Assembly: GCF_018413525.1 (NCBI RefSeq)
Contig: NZ_JAHCDD010000020.1
Coordinates: 1-64,000, forward strand
Length of the DNA stretch: 64,000 nucleotides
Direction: 5' to 3'
Origin: Acidovorax sp. CCYZU-2555
GTDB lineage: Bacteria; Pseudomonadota; Gammaproteobacteria; Burkholderiales; Burkholderiaceae_C
Positions 1 to 8,234 of this stretch are shown piece after piece. The notes beneath the pieces are model-generated. The model was not told where the DNA came from and ran no database searches. It saw only the letters and a program-made list of their open reading frames with translations. Numbering within the stretch: the first letter of the stretch is position 1; each line of letters begins with the position of its first letter. A program made the translations under genes and the position numbers.

Positions 1-697
1 CGCCGCGCAACATGCCTTCTTCCACCGACGCGCCCCAACTGTTGCGTGCCGAATGGCAGGCCGCGCAATGGCCCAGGCCTTGCACCAGATAGGCACCGCG
101 ATTCCATTCGGCCGGCACATCGGCCGCGGGCTGCCATTCCTGCGCGCGGAAATACAGCGCGCGCCAGACGGCCAGTGCCGCCTGGGTATTGAACGGAAAC
201 GACAGCTGATGCGCTTTCGCCGGCGCATGAACGGGCGCCAGGCTTTGCAGATAGGCGAACAGCGCATCGGCATCGGCGCGCACGACGCGCGTGTATTGGG
301 GATAGGGAAAGGCCGGGTACAGCAGGCGGCCGTCCTGCGAACGGCCGTGGTGCAGCGCGCGCCAGAACGCATCGGGCGTCCAGCGGCCCAGCCCCGTTTC
401 GGGATCGGGCGTGAGATTGGGCGCATGGATCACGCCAAACGGCGTCTCTATGGCGCGCCCACCTGCATATTCCACTCCGCCCTGCGCGGTATGACAGCCC
501 ATGCAGTTGCCGGCGCGCGCCAGATAGGCGCCTTTTTCCAGCATGTCGGGCGAAGCCGGCGCGACGGCCGCGCCCGGTTCGCGGAACAATTGCGGCGCCG
601 AGGCTTCACCGCGCAGGTTGAGCCAGACGACAACGGCCACGCCTGCGAGCAGCAACCCGGCCAGCGCCAGCAGCCAGCGCATTGATGATTTGTGCAT
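1..697 (-). CDS. membrane-anchored dihaem cytochrome c, partial (C-terminus beyond left edge)
   Basis: The 232 codons present start with a short N-tail, one hydrophobic segment (about residues 7-27) and then two class-I haem c motifs, CMGCH at 65-69 and CAACH at 211-215. The block around 'HAPNLTPDPETGLGRW' is typical of the cytochrome c subunits that partner periplasmic alcohol/aldehyde dehydrogenases (AdhB-like), so a role in passing electrons from a periplasmic dehydrogenase to the respiratory chain is likely but inferred. The start is fixed by a TAATG overlap with the stop of the upstream cytochrome gene, so the two are translationally coupled. The product is normally three-haem in this family; the third site would lie off the window. 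Confidence 0.8.
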   Translation of the reverse strand, partial: MHKSSMRWLLALAGLLLAGVAVVVWLNLRGEASAPQLFREPGAAVAPASPDMLEKGAYLARAGNCMGCHTAQGGVEYAGGRAIETPFGVIHAPNLTPDPETGLGRWTPDAFWRALHHGRSQDGRLLYPAFPYPQYTRVVRADADALFAYLQSLAPVHAPAKAHQLSFPFNTQAALAVWRALYFRAQEWQPAADVPAEWNRGAYLVQGLGHCAACHSARNSWGASVEEGMLRG

Positions 698-1494
698 TAC
701 CGGCCCTCCTTGCGCGCGGCGTTGTCGGCATGCATGCCGGCGCAGGCCATGGGCGCGGCGCCGGGCAGCTGCGCCAGCGGCTTGCCGCCCTGGGGTACGG
801 GCTGCGCGGCCAGCCAGGACGACAGCGCCCCCACCTCCTGCACCGAGAGCTTGCGCGCGATCGCGGCCATGCAATCGGGCGCCTGGGCATGGCGCGCGCC
901 GGTGCGCCAGGCGCCGAGCTGGCTGTTGAGATAGTCGCGCGACAGCCCCAGCAGGCCGGGCACGGCGGGCAGCACGCCCGTCATTGCCGCGCCATGGCAG
1001 GCAACACATGCGGGCAGACCGCGCGCCGCATCACCCTGCATGACCAGCGCCTGCCCCTGGGCCAGCACCGCGGCCGAAGCCTGCGGCCGCAGCGGCGCGG
1101 GATACGGCACCTCGCGCTGCGCAAAGTAGCCCGCCATTTCGCGCAGATAGTCATCGGTCAGGTTGGCGAGCAGATAGGACATCTGCGTGTGGCTGCGCCG
1201 GCCGTCGCGAAAATTGAGCATCTGCCGAAACAGGTAATCGGCCGGCTTGCCCGCGAGCCGCGGGAAATAGCCTTCGGGGCTGGCCCGCCCCTGGTCGCCA
1301 TGGCAGGCACTGCAGGCCTTGACGCGCCAGGCCATCGAATCGACGGGCGCCATCTCGGGTGGATTTTGCTGCGCCTGCGCGCCCAGTGCCAAGGTACCGA
1401 ACAGCGCTGCAACACCGAGTGGATGGGAAAAAACGCGGAAAAGGCCGTTGCGATGCACGTATGCGCCCGCCCCCACCCCCATTGATAAACCCAT
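697..1494 (-). CDS. periplasmic c4-type dihaem cytochrome
   Basis: A 265-residue protein with a Sec signal (cleavage after ALGAQA, about residue 42) and two CXXCH sites, CSACH at about 61-65 and CVACH at about 163-167, each followed by the 'PRLAG'/'PGLLG' loop that carries the distal Met region in cytochrome c4-like folds. It probably relays electrons between a membrane dehydrogenase or bc1 complex and an oxidase. The ATG at 1494 is chosen because it places the signal peptide at the N-terminus and has AGAGG 8-10 bases upstream; a longer reading frame to 1623 has no support. It ends in TAATG with the next cytochrome gene. Confidence 0.82.
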   Translation of the reverse strand: MGLSMGVGAGAYVHRNGLFRVFSHPLGVAALFGTLALGAQAQQNPPEMAPVDSMAWRVKACSACHGDQGRASPEGYFPRLAGKPADYLFRQMLNFRDGRRSHTQMSYLLANLTDDYLREMAGYFAQREVPYPAPLRPQASAAVLAQGQALVMQGDAARGLPACVACHGAAMTGVLPAVPGLLGLSRDYLNSQLGAWRTGARHAQAPDCMAAIARKLSVQEVGALSSWLAAQPVPQGGKPLAQLPGAAPMACAGMHADNAARKEGR

Positions 1495-1619
1495 TGGACA
1501 CGCCTCTGATTGAACTTCGGAACGCTCCAATCTAAGGGGTGCGGCCACGCCTGGGTAGAGGGAGAGTGCCAGTAGCCAAAGGGGCTTGAAACCCTGCAGC
1601 CGGCACCTTGTCCCGCGAC

Positions 1620-2980
1620 TCAATGCCTCACCTCGACAACCACCCTGCTCCCGGACTCACGCTCGAGCACATCACTCCACATGGCCACATTCGCTTTGTC
1701 CAGGTTGGCATCCCATTCATCCAGAAGAAGATGGGTCACATCCTTTTGCGCAACGATTTCACGAAGTGCCTGCAAAACCTGCTGCCCCGTTGAAGTGCCA
1801 GCAACCTCTGCGGACCAATACAGTCCAGGCTCCCCTGGCGGAAAATAAACAGCGCTCTCGCCGATCGCCCTCTTCAACCTCAGCATCATGGTGGATTTTC
1901 CAGAGCCATTGCCACCACGAATCGTATACCGACCAGTGCCCTGCTTTACAAGCTCATTGACAAACCCACCCGGATCGCCCATCGGAGAACCATTCACTGT
2001 TATTTCATCGGAAACAAAACCATTTTTTTGCGCAGCACCGCGAGACATGCTAAACACCCCCAGGAGCACCTTCACCCTGGCCCACTCCGCAGTCCAGTCC
2101 AGACTCTCCGAAACGAGCGCACTCAAAGAGCTCAATATGTGAAAAATTCTCGTCAAATTGACAATAATGACAGCGATCAACGGAGCACTGGCTTGCCCAT
2201 TGACAGCAAGCCACAAGAGATAAACTGTGGGCAGCACTGAGAACATGGAGAGAAGAAAGCTGATGAATTGCTTCTTTATTTCCAACGCGATCTTGTTTTC
2301 ATAATAAACAGCAGAGACCGTGTCGAATCGACGCTGCCACGCCTGACGATTCATCCTGTTTCCCAAGGAGACATTCGGCCACATGTCACCCAGCGCCGAG
2401 GAATACTTCAAAAAACTGAGCTCGGCTACCGAAGCCGCGTTCTCTATGAAGCGGCGCGTCAGAATTATCAGCACTATGCACAATGCCAGACTGACCACGT
2501 ACCCATAGAAGATATCTCCCGGCAGGATCAGACCAATCACCAGAAAACTCAAAAAACTGTTCAACACGAAACTTGTAAATCTGTGGACAAATGAAACCAC
2601 ATCATTAATTATCATGAATGAGCTTCTTGCCGCAACGGACTCAACCAGGGATCTCATTTCAGCATCCCTATAAACGTCAGCCCCAGCCCTTATAAAATTC
2701 ACCAGGGCCTCAATATATTCCACATGGCTTTTTCCAATCCACCTCTGCAACGTCACAAAAGAGAGATAGCCTGGAATATATGGAAAAATCATGGAGCAAA
2801 AATACAAAACCAACTTATCGTGTAGTCACGTCCTTCTTGAAAATTCTCAATGGCATCTGTCAAAAACACAGCCGACAATGCAATGATAGCTTGATGAATA
2901 AAAATCAAAATCATTGTAAGAATCGAATATTTATTCAAAAATATTCGAACCACCATCTTTGCTTGAGACGTTTCAGTCAT
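1620..2980 (-). pseudogene. ABC exporter (membrane plus ATPase domain), frameshifted and with a reduced ATPase domain
   Basis: Reading from ATG 2980 (GGGGGTG upstream) gives the first transmembrane helix and then a stop at about 2789. The rest of the protein, about 400 residues, continues in another frame from about 2825, so one base is missing or gained near 2813-2830. The second part has several membrane helices and an ATPase domain with Walker A GGNGSGKST and Walker B LLLDEWDANLD. Only about 60 residues separate Walker A from Walker B, roughly half the usual distance, and STGQQ stands where LSGGQ is expected. Base composition is much more AT-rich than all neighbours, which suggests transfer. 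It could be an intact gene with a sequencing error, a recoded gene, or a decayed one; the substrate is unknown. Confidence 0.7.
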
Positions 2981-3240
2981 GACACCCCCAACCAAAGCTA
3001 GAAAAATTTCAATCGCAAGACATTGACGCACAAAATTTCGCCGATTTTTATGGCGCGCGCATGCCCATTCCAATCACATCATTCGCATGCGCAGATCATT
3101 TTTCGACCGGCCAACACGGCGCTGCCTTGCCCCGTTTTTACCGACACCCCATGCCAGTTCCCGCCTACATGTCACCGCCGGCCCAGTACCTACATTGAGG
3201 CTTCACGCCGCGCCATTGCGGCGACCTTCGGGAGACGAAC

Positions 3241-3825
3241 ATGCCTGCCGCTCTGTCCCATGGAAGTCCTATGCCGCGCCAATGGCTGCTGATCCTGATG
3301 CTGTGCGGCCTGGTCTTCGCCTGCGGACTGAGCGCCCATACGCATCCCGCGCCGCGGGATATCGCAGTCATCCAGAATTTCGACGCCGCACGCTATGCGG
3401 GGCAATGGTTTGTGCTGGCGCGCATCGACCACCCGGCCGAGCAAGGCCTGATACAGACCGGTGTGTACTACCGCAGCAATGACGATGGCTCGCTGGCCAT
3501 GGTGCAGCGGGGCCTCGATCCCGAGCGCAAGCAGTGGACCAAGCGCGAAAGCCTGGCCCTGCCCGCGGGCGCGGCCCACGAAGGCGCATTGAAAATTTCA
3601 GCCCAAGGCGCATACTCTGATTACCATGTGGTGGCGCTCGACACCGACTACCGCTGGGCGCTGGTGGTCGGCGCGAGCACCGATCGCGCCTGGGTTCTGT
3701 CGCGCACGCCCAGCCTGCGCGCCGAAGACCGCAGCCGGCTGCTGCAGCAGGCGCGCGCCGCTGGCGTCAACACTGAACAGCTGCTCTGGGTTCCACAGGA
3801 ACGCCAGGGCGCACCTTTGCTCTAG
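3241..3825 (+). CDS. lipocalin (Blc-like), probable lipoprotein
   Basis: A 194-residue bacterial lipocalin: the GxW signature is in 'YAGQWFVLARIDH', followed by the 'YHVVALDTDYRWALVVG' and 'WVLSRTP' strands that are diagnostic of Blc-type outer-membrane lipocalins, which bind lysophospholipids or fatty acids. The N-terminus is a signal ending in LVFAC, an imperfect lipobox, so it is probably lipidated. ATG 3241 has GGGAG upstream; ATG 3271 has GGAAG and gives a more compact lipoprotein signal, so either may be used. It lies just before cbpA and is clearly paralogous to the lipocalin at 7574-8221. Confidence 0.85.
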   Translation: MPAALSHGSPMPRQWLLILMLCGLVFACGLSAHTHPAPRDIAVIQNFDAARYAGQWFVLARIDHPAEQGLIQTGVYYRSNDDGSLAMVQRGLDPERKQWTKRESLALPAGAAHEGALKISAQGAYSDYHVVALDTDYRWALVVGASTDRAWVLSRTPSLRAEDRSRLLQQARAAGVNTEQLLWVPQERQGAPLL

Positions 3826-3852
3826 CCTGTACCTGCCACGGAGAACCTCTGA

Positions 3853-4806
3853 ATGGATTACAAGGACTATTACAAGATCCTGGGTGTCGATCCCGCGGCC
3901 AGCGCGCAGGACATCAAGAAAGCCTACCGGCGTCTGGCGCGCAAGCACCACCCCGATCTGAGCAAGGATCCCGAGTCCGCGGCGCGCATGGCAGAGATCA
4001 ACGAGGCCAACACCGTGCTGTCCGATCCCGAAAAGCGCGCGGCCTACGACCAGTTGAGCGCCGAACCCGCCGAGACCTACGGCGCGCGCGGCGGCTTTCG
4101 TCCTCCTCCAGACTGGGACCAAGGCCATTCATTCCAGCAGAACGGCGGCCCGGGCAGCGAAGACTACAGCGACTTCTTCGACGAGTTGTTCGGTCGCAGC
4201 GCCTATGCGCGGCAAACCCATGCGCGCGGCCAGACGCCGCCCGACCGCAAGGGGCGCGACCACCATGCAGTCATAGAGCTGGACCTGGAAGACAGCTACC
4301 GCGGCACCGAGCGCTCACTGCAGGTGCGCAGCGCCGCGCTCGATGCCCAGGGCCAGGCGGTGGAAAAGACCCGCGAGCTGCAGGTCACCATCCCCAAGGG
4401 AGTCAAGGAAGGCCAGCTGATACGCCTTGCCGGCCATGGCAGCCCGGGCCTGGGTCATGGAATGTCGGGCGACCTGCTGCTCGAAGTGCGCTTTCGCCCC
4501 GACCCGCGCTGGTACGCCAAGGACAAGGATGTCTACCAGCATGTGGCCATCGCGCCCTGGGAAGCCGCCTTGGGCGGGCCGATCGAAGTCACCACGCTGG
4601 CCGGCACGCTCGAAGTCAATGTGCCCGCGGGCTGGAAAAAAGGCCGGCAGCTGCGCCTGCGCGGCAAGGGTCTGCCGGCGGCAACGCCCGGAGATATGTA
4701 TCTGCTGCTGGAGATCACGCTGCCGCCCGCCAATGACGAAGCCAGTCGCAAGGCCTACGAAGCGTTCTCGCAGGCCTTCCCCGACTTCAACGCGCGCAAC
4801 GCCTGA
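3853..4806 (+). CDS. cbpA: curved-DNA-binding protein CbpA, DnaJ-type co-chaperone
   Basis: 317 residues, close to the 306 of Escherichia coli CbpA. The J-domain is at residues 1-70 with the HPD motif at 33-35 that stimulates DnaK ATPase. A Gly/Phe-rich linker follows (about 75-140) and then two C-terminal substrate-binding beta domains, with no Cys-rich zinc centre, which separates it from DnaJ itself. CbpA acts both as a DnaK partner and as a nucleoid protein in stationary phase. The following gene is its inhibitor cbpM, 21 bases downstream, the usual pair. Confidence 0.93.
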   Translation: MDYKDYYKILGVDPAASAQDIKKAYRRLARKHHPDLSKDPESAARMAEINEANTVLSDPEKRAAYDQLSAEPAETYGARGGFRPPPDWDQGHSFQQNGGPGSEDYSDFFDELFGRSAYARQTHARGQTPPDRKGRDHHAVIELDLEDSYRGTERSLQVRSAALDAQGQAVEKTRELQVTIPKGVKEGQLIRLAGHGSPGLGHGMSGDLLLEVRFRPDPRWYAKDKDVYQHVAIAPWEAALGGPIEVTTLAGTLEVNVPAGWKKGRQLRLRGKGLPAATPGDMYLLLEITLPPANDEASRKAYEAFSQAFPDFNARNA

Positions 4807-4827
4807 ACCTGCCATGAGGAAAATGCC

Positions 4828-5160
4828 ATGACTGCCGCCCCTTCCCCTTTCTGCACGCCCTGCGAAGTGCTGGACACGGCCGCGCTCGATCTCGCACAGC
4901 TGGCGCACGCCTGCGCCCAGCCCACGGGCTGGGTGGTGCAGCGCGTGCACGAAGAGGTTTTGCAGATCGATGCGGCCAGCGGCGAAGACCGCGGCGAATG
5001 GCGTTTCAGCAGCCACACGCTGCTGCGCGCGCGGCGCATTGCGCATCTGGAAACCGCGTTCGATGCCGACCCCCAGCTTGCGGCGCTGGCCGCGGACCTG
5101 ATGGAGGAAGTGCAGACGCTGCGCAAATTGCTGCATGAACGCGGCGACGGCCGACGTTGA
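4828..5160 (+). CDS. cbpM: chaperone modulator CbpM
   Basis: 110 residues, the family's normal size. CbpM binds the J-domain of CbpA and blocks both its co-chaperone and DNA-binding activities. The sequence shows the MerR-like helical arrangement: a short N-terminal helix set, the 'WVVQRVHEEVLQI' region, a central 'FSSHTLLRARRIAHLETAFDAD' type helix (in two parts) and a C-terminal 'LMEEVQTLRKLL' helix. It follows cbpA in the same operon and is closed by a strong terminator immediately downstream. Confidence 0.9.
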   Translation: MTAAPSPFCTPCEVLDTAALDLAQLAHACAQPTGWVVQRVHEEVLQIDAASGEDRGEWRFSSHTLLRARRIAHLETAFDADPQLAALAADLMEEVQTLRKLLHERGDGRR

Positions 5161-5183
5161 CGCGGCGACGCCAAAAAGCAAAA

Positions 5184-5208
5184 AAGCCCTCGAGAGGGCT
5201 TTTTTTTC
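5184..5208. terminator. intrinsic terminator after cbpAM, usable from both strands
   Basis: AAGCCCT-CGAG-AGGGCTT forms a 7-bp stem with a 4-base loop, followed by a run of T on the plus strand and preceded by a run of A, so it can also end minus-strand transcripts from the small gene at 5226-5393. The two genes converge here. Confidence 0.85.
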
Positions 5209-5225
5209 AGCGAAGCAGCAACGGC

Positions 5226-5393
5226 TTAGCCTTGGTGCGGACGCTTGCCAGCGTTCTTCTTCGAGCGCGTGGCCACGCCACGTTCCTTGCTCACGCGCTG
5301 ACCACGGCCAGCCGTAGGCAGGCTGTAACCGTTAGGCAGGGGAGGCTGGGGCGTGAACTTGCGGTCGGCTTCGGTAACGATCTTGTTGCCCAT
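5226..5393 (-). CDS. small basic conserved protein of unknown function (55 residues)
   Basis: The frame starts at ATG 5393 with GAAGGA seven bases upstream and ends at TAA 5226, encoding 55 residues beginning MGNKIVTEADRKF and rich in Lys, Arg and Gly at the C-terminal half ('AGRGQRVSKERGVATRSKK'). It has no signal peptide or membrane segment. Proteins of this pattern ('GRGQRxSKERGVATR') are widespread in Burkholderiales genomes, to my recollection always without an assigned function; the basic composition suggests nucleic-acid or ribosome contact, which is inference. It is convergent with cbpAM and shares the terminator at 5184-5208. Confidence 0.75.
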   Translation of the reverse strand: MGNKIVTEADRKFTPQPPLPNGYSLPTAGRGQRVSKERGVATRSKKNAGKRPHQG

Positions 5394-5572
5394 GGGATGT
5401 CCTTCAATGAAAAAAGCGATTTGAAGCCGCTATTAGGCCACAGCCTGGGACCGGCCTGAACGGCAAAGTCATACGCGGATGCGCGTTATCGCTGCGAAGC
5501 TGAGGTTTGCACGCCTGCAATGCGCTTCTGTCCGACAGCGCAGTCCCACAGGAGAGTGGATAAGAGTCGGCT

Positions 5573-7366
5573 ATGCACATACTCTGGACCTACCTGAAAC
5601 CCCATGCGCGACTCGCCTGGCTGGCACTGCTGCTGGCCGCGATCAGCCAGGTGCTGGCGCTCGTGGACCCCATCATTTTCGGCAAGATCATCGACGGCTA
5701 TGCGGTGCATCCCGGCGACAAGACCGATGCCGAACTGATTTCGGGCGTGCTGAGACTGCTGGGCCTGGCCGTGGTCGTGGCCATAGGTTCGCGCCTGGCC
5801 AGGGCGCTGCAGGAATATGTGACGCGACTGGTGGTGCAGAAACTCGGCACGCAACTGTTCAACGACGGCCTGCGCCAGGTGATGCGGCTCAAGTACCAGG
5901 AGTTCGCCGAAATGCGCACCGGCGAAACCTTGTCGCTGCTGCAGAAGGCGCGCTCCGACAGCGAGCGCTTCATCAACACGTTCATCAACACCGTGTTTGC
6001 GGCCGTGGTGGGCATCAGCTTTCTGGTCTGGTATTCGGTCACGCGGCATTGGGCGCTGGTGCCGGTGTTTCTGATCGGCGTGCTGGTGCTCGGCGGCCTC
6101 ACGGGCCTGCTGAGCCGCGAAATTCGCAACCAGCAGCGCTCCATCGTGCGCGAGACCAACCGCAACTCGGGCTTCATCACCGAGTCGCTGCGCAACATCG
6201 AACTGATCAAGAGTCTGGGGCTCACTTTCCCCGAAGTGCGCCGCCTGCAGGCCCAGACCGAGAAGATCTTTGCGCTCGAAATGCTCAAGGTCAAGCGCAT
6301 TCGGCTGCTGTCGTTCCTGCAGGGCTCGACGCTGAGCCTGCTCAAGCTGGGCATTCTGTTCGCGCTGCTGTGGCTGATCTTTCGCGACGTGCTGAGCACC
6401 GGCGAGCTGATCGCCATGCAGTTCATTTCGGTGGCGATCTTCGCGCCGCTGCAGGAGCTGGGCAACATCATCGTCGCCTGGCGCGAGGCCGAAGCGTCGC
6501 TGCTGAACTTCGACACGCTGATGAAGAAGCCCGTCGAGAAGCGCCCCGCCAACCCGCAGCGCGTGGGCCTGGTGCAGGACCTGAGTTTCGACCAGGTCGA
6601 ATTCCAGCACCAGGGCGCGAGCGACAAGGCGCTCGACGGCGTGTCGTTCTCCGCCAAACTGGGCGACACCATCGCCTTTGTCGGGCCTTCGGGCTCGGGC
6701 AAGTCGACGCTGGTCAAGCTGCTGGTGGGCCTTTACACGCCGCAGGCCGGCACCATCGCGTTCAACGGCATACCGACGCAGCAGCTGCGCTACAACGAAG
6801 TGCGCCGCCAGATCGGCTTCGTGACCCAGGAGACCCATTTGTTCGCCGGCACGCTGCGCGAGAACATGCTGTTCGTCAAACCCGATGCCACCGACACCGA
6901 CATCCTCACGGCGCTGGAGCAGGCCTCGTGCCTGCACCTGCTCGAACGCTCACCGCTGGGCCTGGATACGCCTATCGGCGAGTCGGGCGTTCGGCTGTCG
7001 GGCGGCGAGAAGCAGCGGCTGTCGATTGCGCGCGCGCTGGTGCGCAATCCCCGGCTGCTGATCTTCGACGAAGCCACTTCCGCGCTGGACTCGCTGACTG
7101 AAGAACAGATCACCGCGACGGTGCGCCGCGTGTCGCAGCAGGCCAACCGCATCACGCTGCTGATCGCCCACAGACTGTCGACCATCCTGCATGCACAGAC
7201 CATCATGGTGCTCGAGCGCGGGCGCATCGTCGAATCCGGCAGCCACGCCGAATTGCTCGCGCACAAGGGCCTGTACTACGCGATGTGGCGCCAGCAGATC
7301 GGCGAACGTCCGGCCGGCAGACCGCTGGGCGCGTTGACGCCGCAAGCCGCGCCGACCGACGAATAG
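5573..7366 (+). CDS. MsbA/ABCB-type ABC exporter half-transporter
   Basis: 597 residues in the usual half-transporter order: six membrane helices in about residues 15-310, then an ATPase domain with Walker A GPSGSGKST at about 371-379, Q-loop 'FVTQETHLF', signature LSGGEKQRLSIARA at about 475 and Walker B LLIFDEATSALD at about 494, followed by the H-loop 'LLIAHRLSTI'. All catalytic residues are intact, so a homodimer should be active. Family members export lipids, drugs or peptides; the substrate cannot be told from sequence. The ATG follows GAGTCGG. It stands alone between the small basic gene and a lipocalin. Confidence 0.9.
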   Translation: MHILWTYLKPHARLAWLALLLAAISQVLALVDPIIFGKIIDGYAVHPGDKTDAELISGVLRLLGLAVVVAIGSRLARALQEYVTRLVVQKLGTQLFNDGLRQVMRLKYQEFAEMRTGETLSLLQKARSDSERFINTFINTVFAAVVGISFLVWYSVTRHWALVPVFLIGVLVLGGLTGLLSREIRNQQRSIVRETNRNSGFITESLRNIELIKSLGLTFPEVRRLQAQTEKIFALEMLKVKRIRLLSFLQGSTLSLLKLGILFALLWLIFRDVLSTGELIAMQFISVAIFAPLQELGNIIVAWREAEASLLNFDTLMKKPVEKRPANPQRVGLVQDLSFDQVEFQHQGASDKALDGVSFSAKLGDTIAFVGPSGSGKSTLVKLLVGLYTPQAGTIAFNGIPTQQLRYNEVRRQIGFVTQETHLFAGTLRENMLFVKPDATDTDILTALEQASCLHLLERSPLGLDTPIGESGVRLSGGEKQRLSIARALVRNPRLLIFDEATSALDSLTEEQITATVRRVSQQANRITLLIAHRLSTILHAQTIMVLERGRIVESGSHAELLAHKGLYYAMWRQQIGERPAGRPLGALTPQAAPTDE

Positions 7367-7467
7367 TGCGCAGCTAGCGCGCCTGGCCGCGCGCAAACGT
7401 CGTCCTTCGCTGACCAACGCATGCCAGCAAACACCTACATGCGCTGCGCGCCGCACGGGGTAGATTG

Positions 7468-7498
7468 TTGATATGGGCGTACCCGCCCTCACTATAAA
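7468..7498 (+). promoter_or_regulatory. possible sigma70 promoter for the second lipocalin
   Basis: TTGATA at 7468-7473 and TATAAA at 7493-7498 are separated by 19 bases (18 if CTATAA is used), about 75 bases before the lipocalin ATG at 7574. The spacing is a little long, so this is a tentative call. Confidence 0.35.
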
Positions 7499-7573
7499 AG
7501 TGCTGATGACCTGTGCCGGGCCTGGGCCCCGCCGCCTTCGCAGGTTTTCGTTCAACGCTGTCCAAGGAGTTCT

Positions 7574-8221
7574 ATGCCGCGTCACACCCCTCGCCAACTG
7601 CCCTCGTTCGATGACCTGCGCAGTCGCCTGGACTACGATCAACTGCCGGCCGCGGCCAGGCGCCACGGCTCCACGGCAGCGCTTGCGGTCGGCGCGGGCG
7701 CGATTGCCTATCTGGCGTGGATGGCCTTGCGCACCCCGCCCCGCCCGGCCTCGGTGCAGCCCGTGGGCAATTTCGATGTCTCGCGTTATCTGGGCCGCTG
7801 GTACGAAGTCGCGCGCATAGACCAGCGTTTCGAAAAAGGCCTGGTGCGCACGCGCGCCGAATACAGCCTCGCGCCCAACGGCAGCGTACAGGTAGTGAAC
7901 CGCGGCTTCGATCCGCGGCGCAATCGCTGGGAAGAAGCGCGCGGCAAGGCGCAGTTCATCCACAGTTCGGACGAAGCCGCGCTCAAGGTGTCGTTCTTCG
8001 GTCCGTTCTACGCGGGCTACCACGTGGTCGCGCTCGACGAGCAGTACCGCTGGGCCATGGTCGTGGGCTCGAGTCTCGACGCCTTCTGGATTCTCTCGCG
8101 CACCCCGGTGCTGCCCAGTGGCGTGCGCCAGCATCTGCTGTCCCAGGCCCAGCAGATCGGCATCGATCTGGACCGCATTCTGTGGGTCATGCAAGACGGC
8201 GCCAACCCCACGGGCAGCTGA
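7574..8221 (+). CDS. lipocalin (Blc-like) with N-terminal membrane anchor
   Basis: 215 residues. After a soluble N-tail there is one hydrophobic segment (about 37-52, 'STAALAVGAGAIAYLAWMAL') and then a full lipocalin domain: GxW in 'YLGRWYEVARID', 'YHVVALDEQYRWAMVVG' and 'FWILSRTP'. Instead of a lipobox cysteine it has an uncleaved-looking helix, so it is probably held in the inner membrane facing the periplasm. The domain is closely related to the lipocalin at 3241-3825 and the pair probably arose by duplication. AAGGAG precedes the ATG. It converges with the hydrolase gene at 8235-9173. Confidence 0.85.
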   Translation: MPRHTPRQLPSFDDLRSRLDYDQLPAAARRHGSTAALAVGAGAIAYLAWMALRTPPRPASVQPVGNFDVSRYLGRWYEVARIDQRFEKGLVRTRAEYSLAPNGSVQVVNRGFDPRRNRWEEARGKAQFIHSSDEAALKVSFFGPFYAGYHVVALDEQYRWAMVVGSSLDAFWILSRTPVLPSGVRQHLLSQAQQIGIDLDRILWVMQDGANPTGS

Positions 8222-8234
8222 GCGTTCCGCCGGG

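Noticed and set aside
3179-3240. Hairpin CGCCGC/GCGGCG before the first lipocalin as a terminator
   Set aside because: Only 6 bp, no T-run, and it lies in the probable leader of the lipocalin gene.
5479-7101. 540-codon plus-strand frame overlapping the MsbA-like exporter
   Set aside because: Out-of-frame reading of the exporter; the in-frame protein has all ABC motifs.
7374-7565. 63-codon minus-strand frame between exporter and lipocalin
   Set aside because: No ribosome site or family pattern, and it covers the likely lipocalin promoter.
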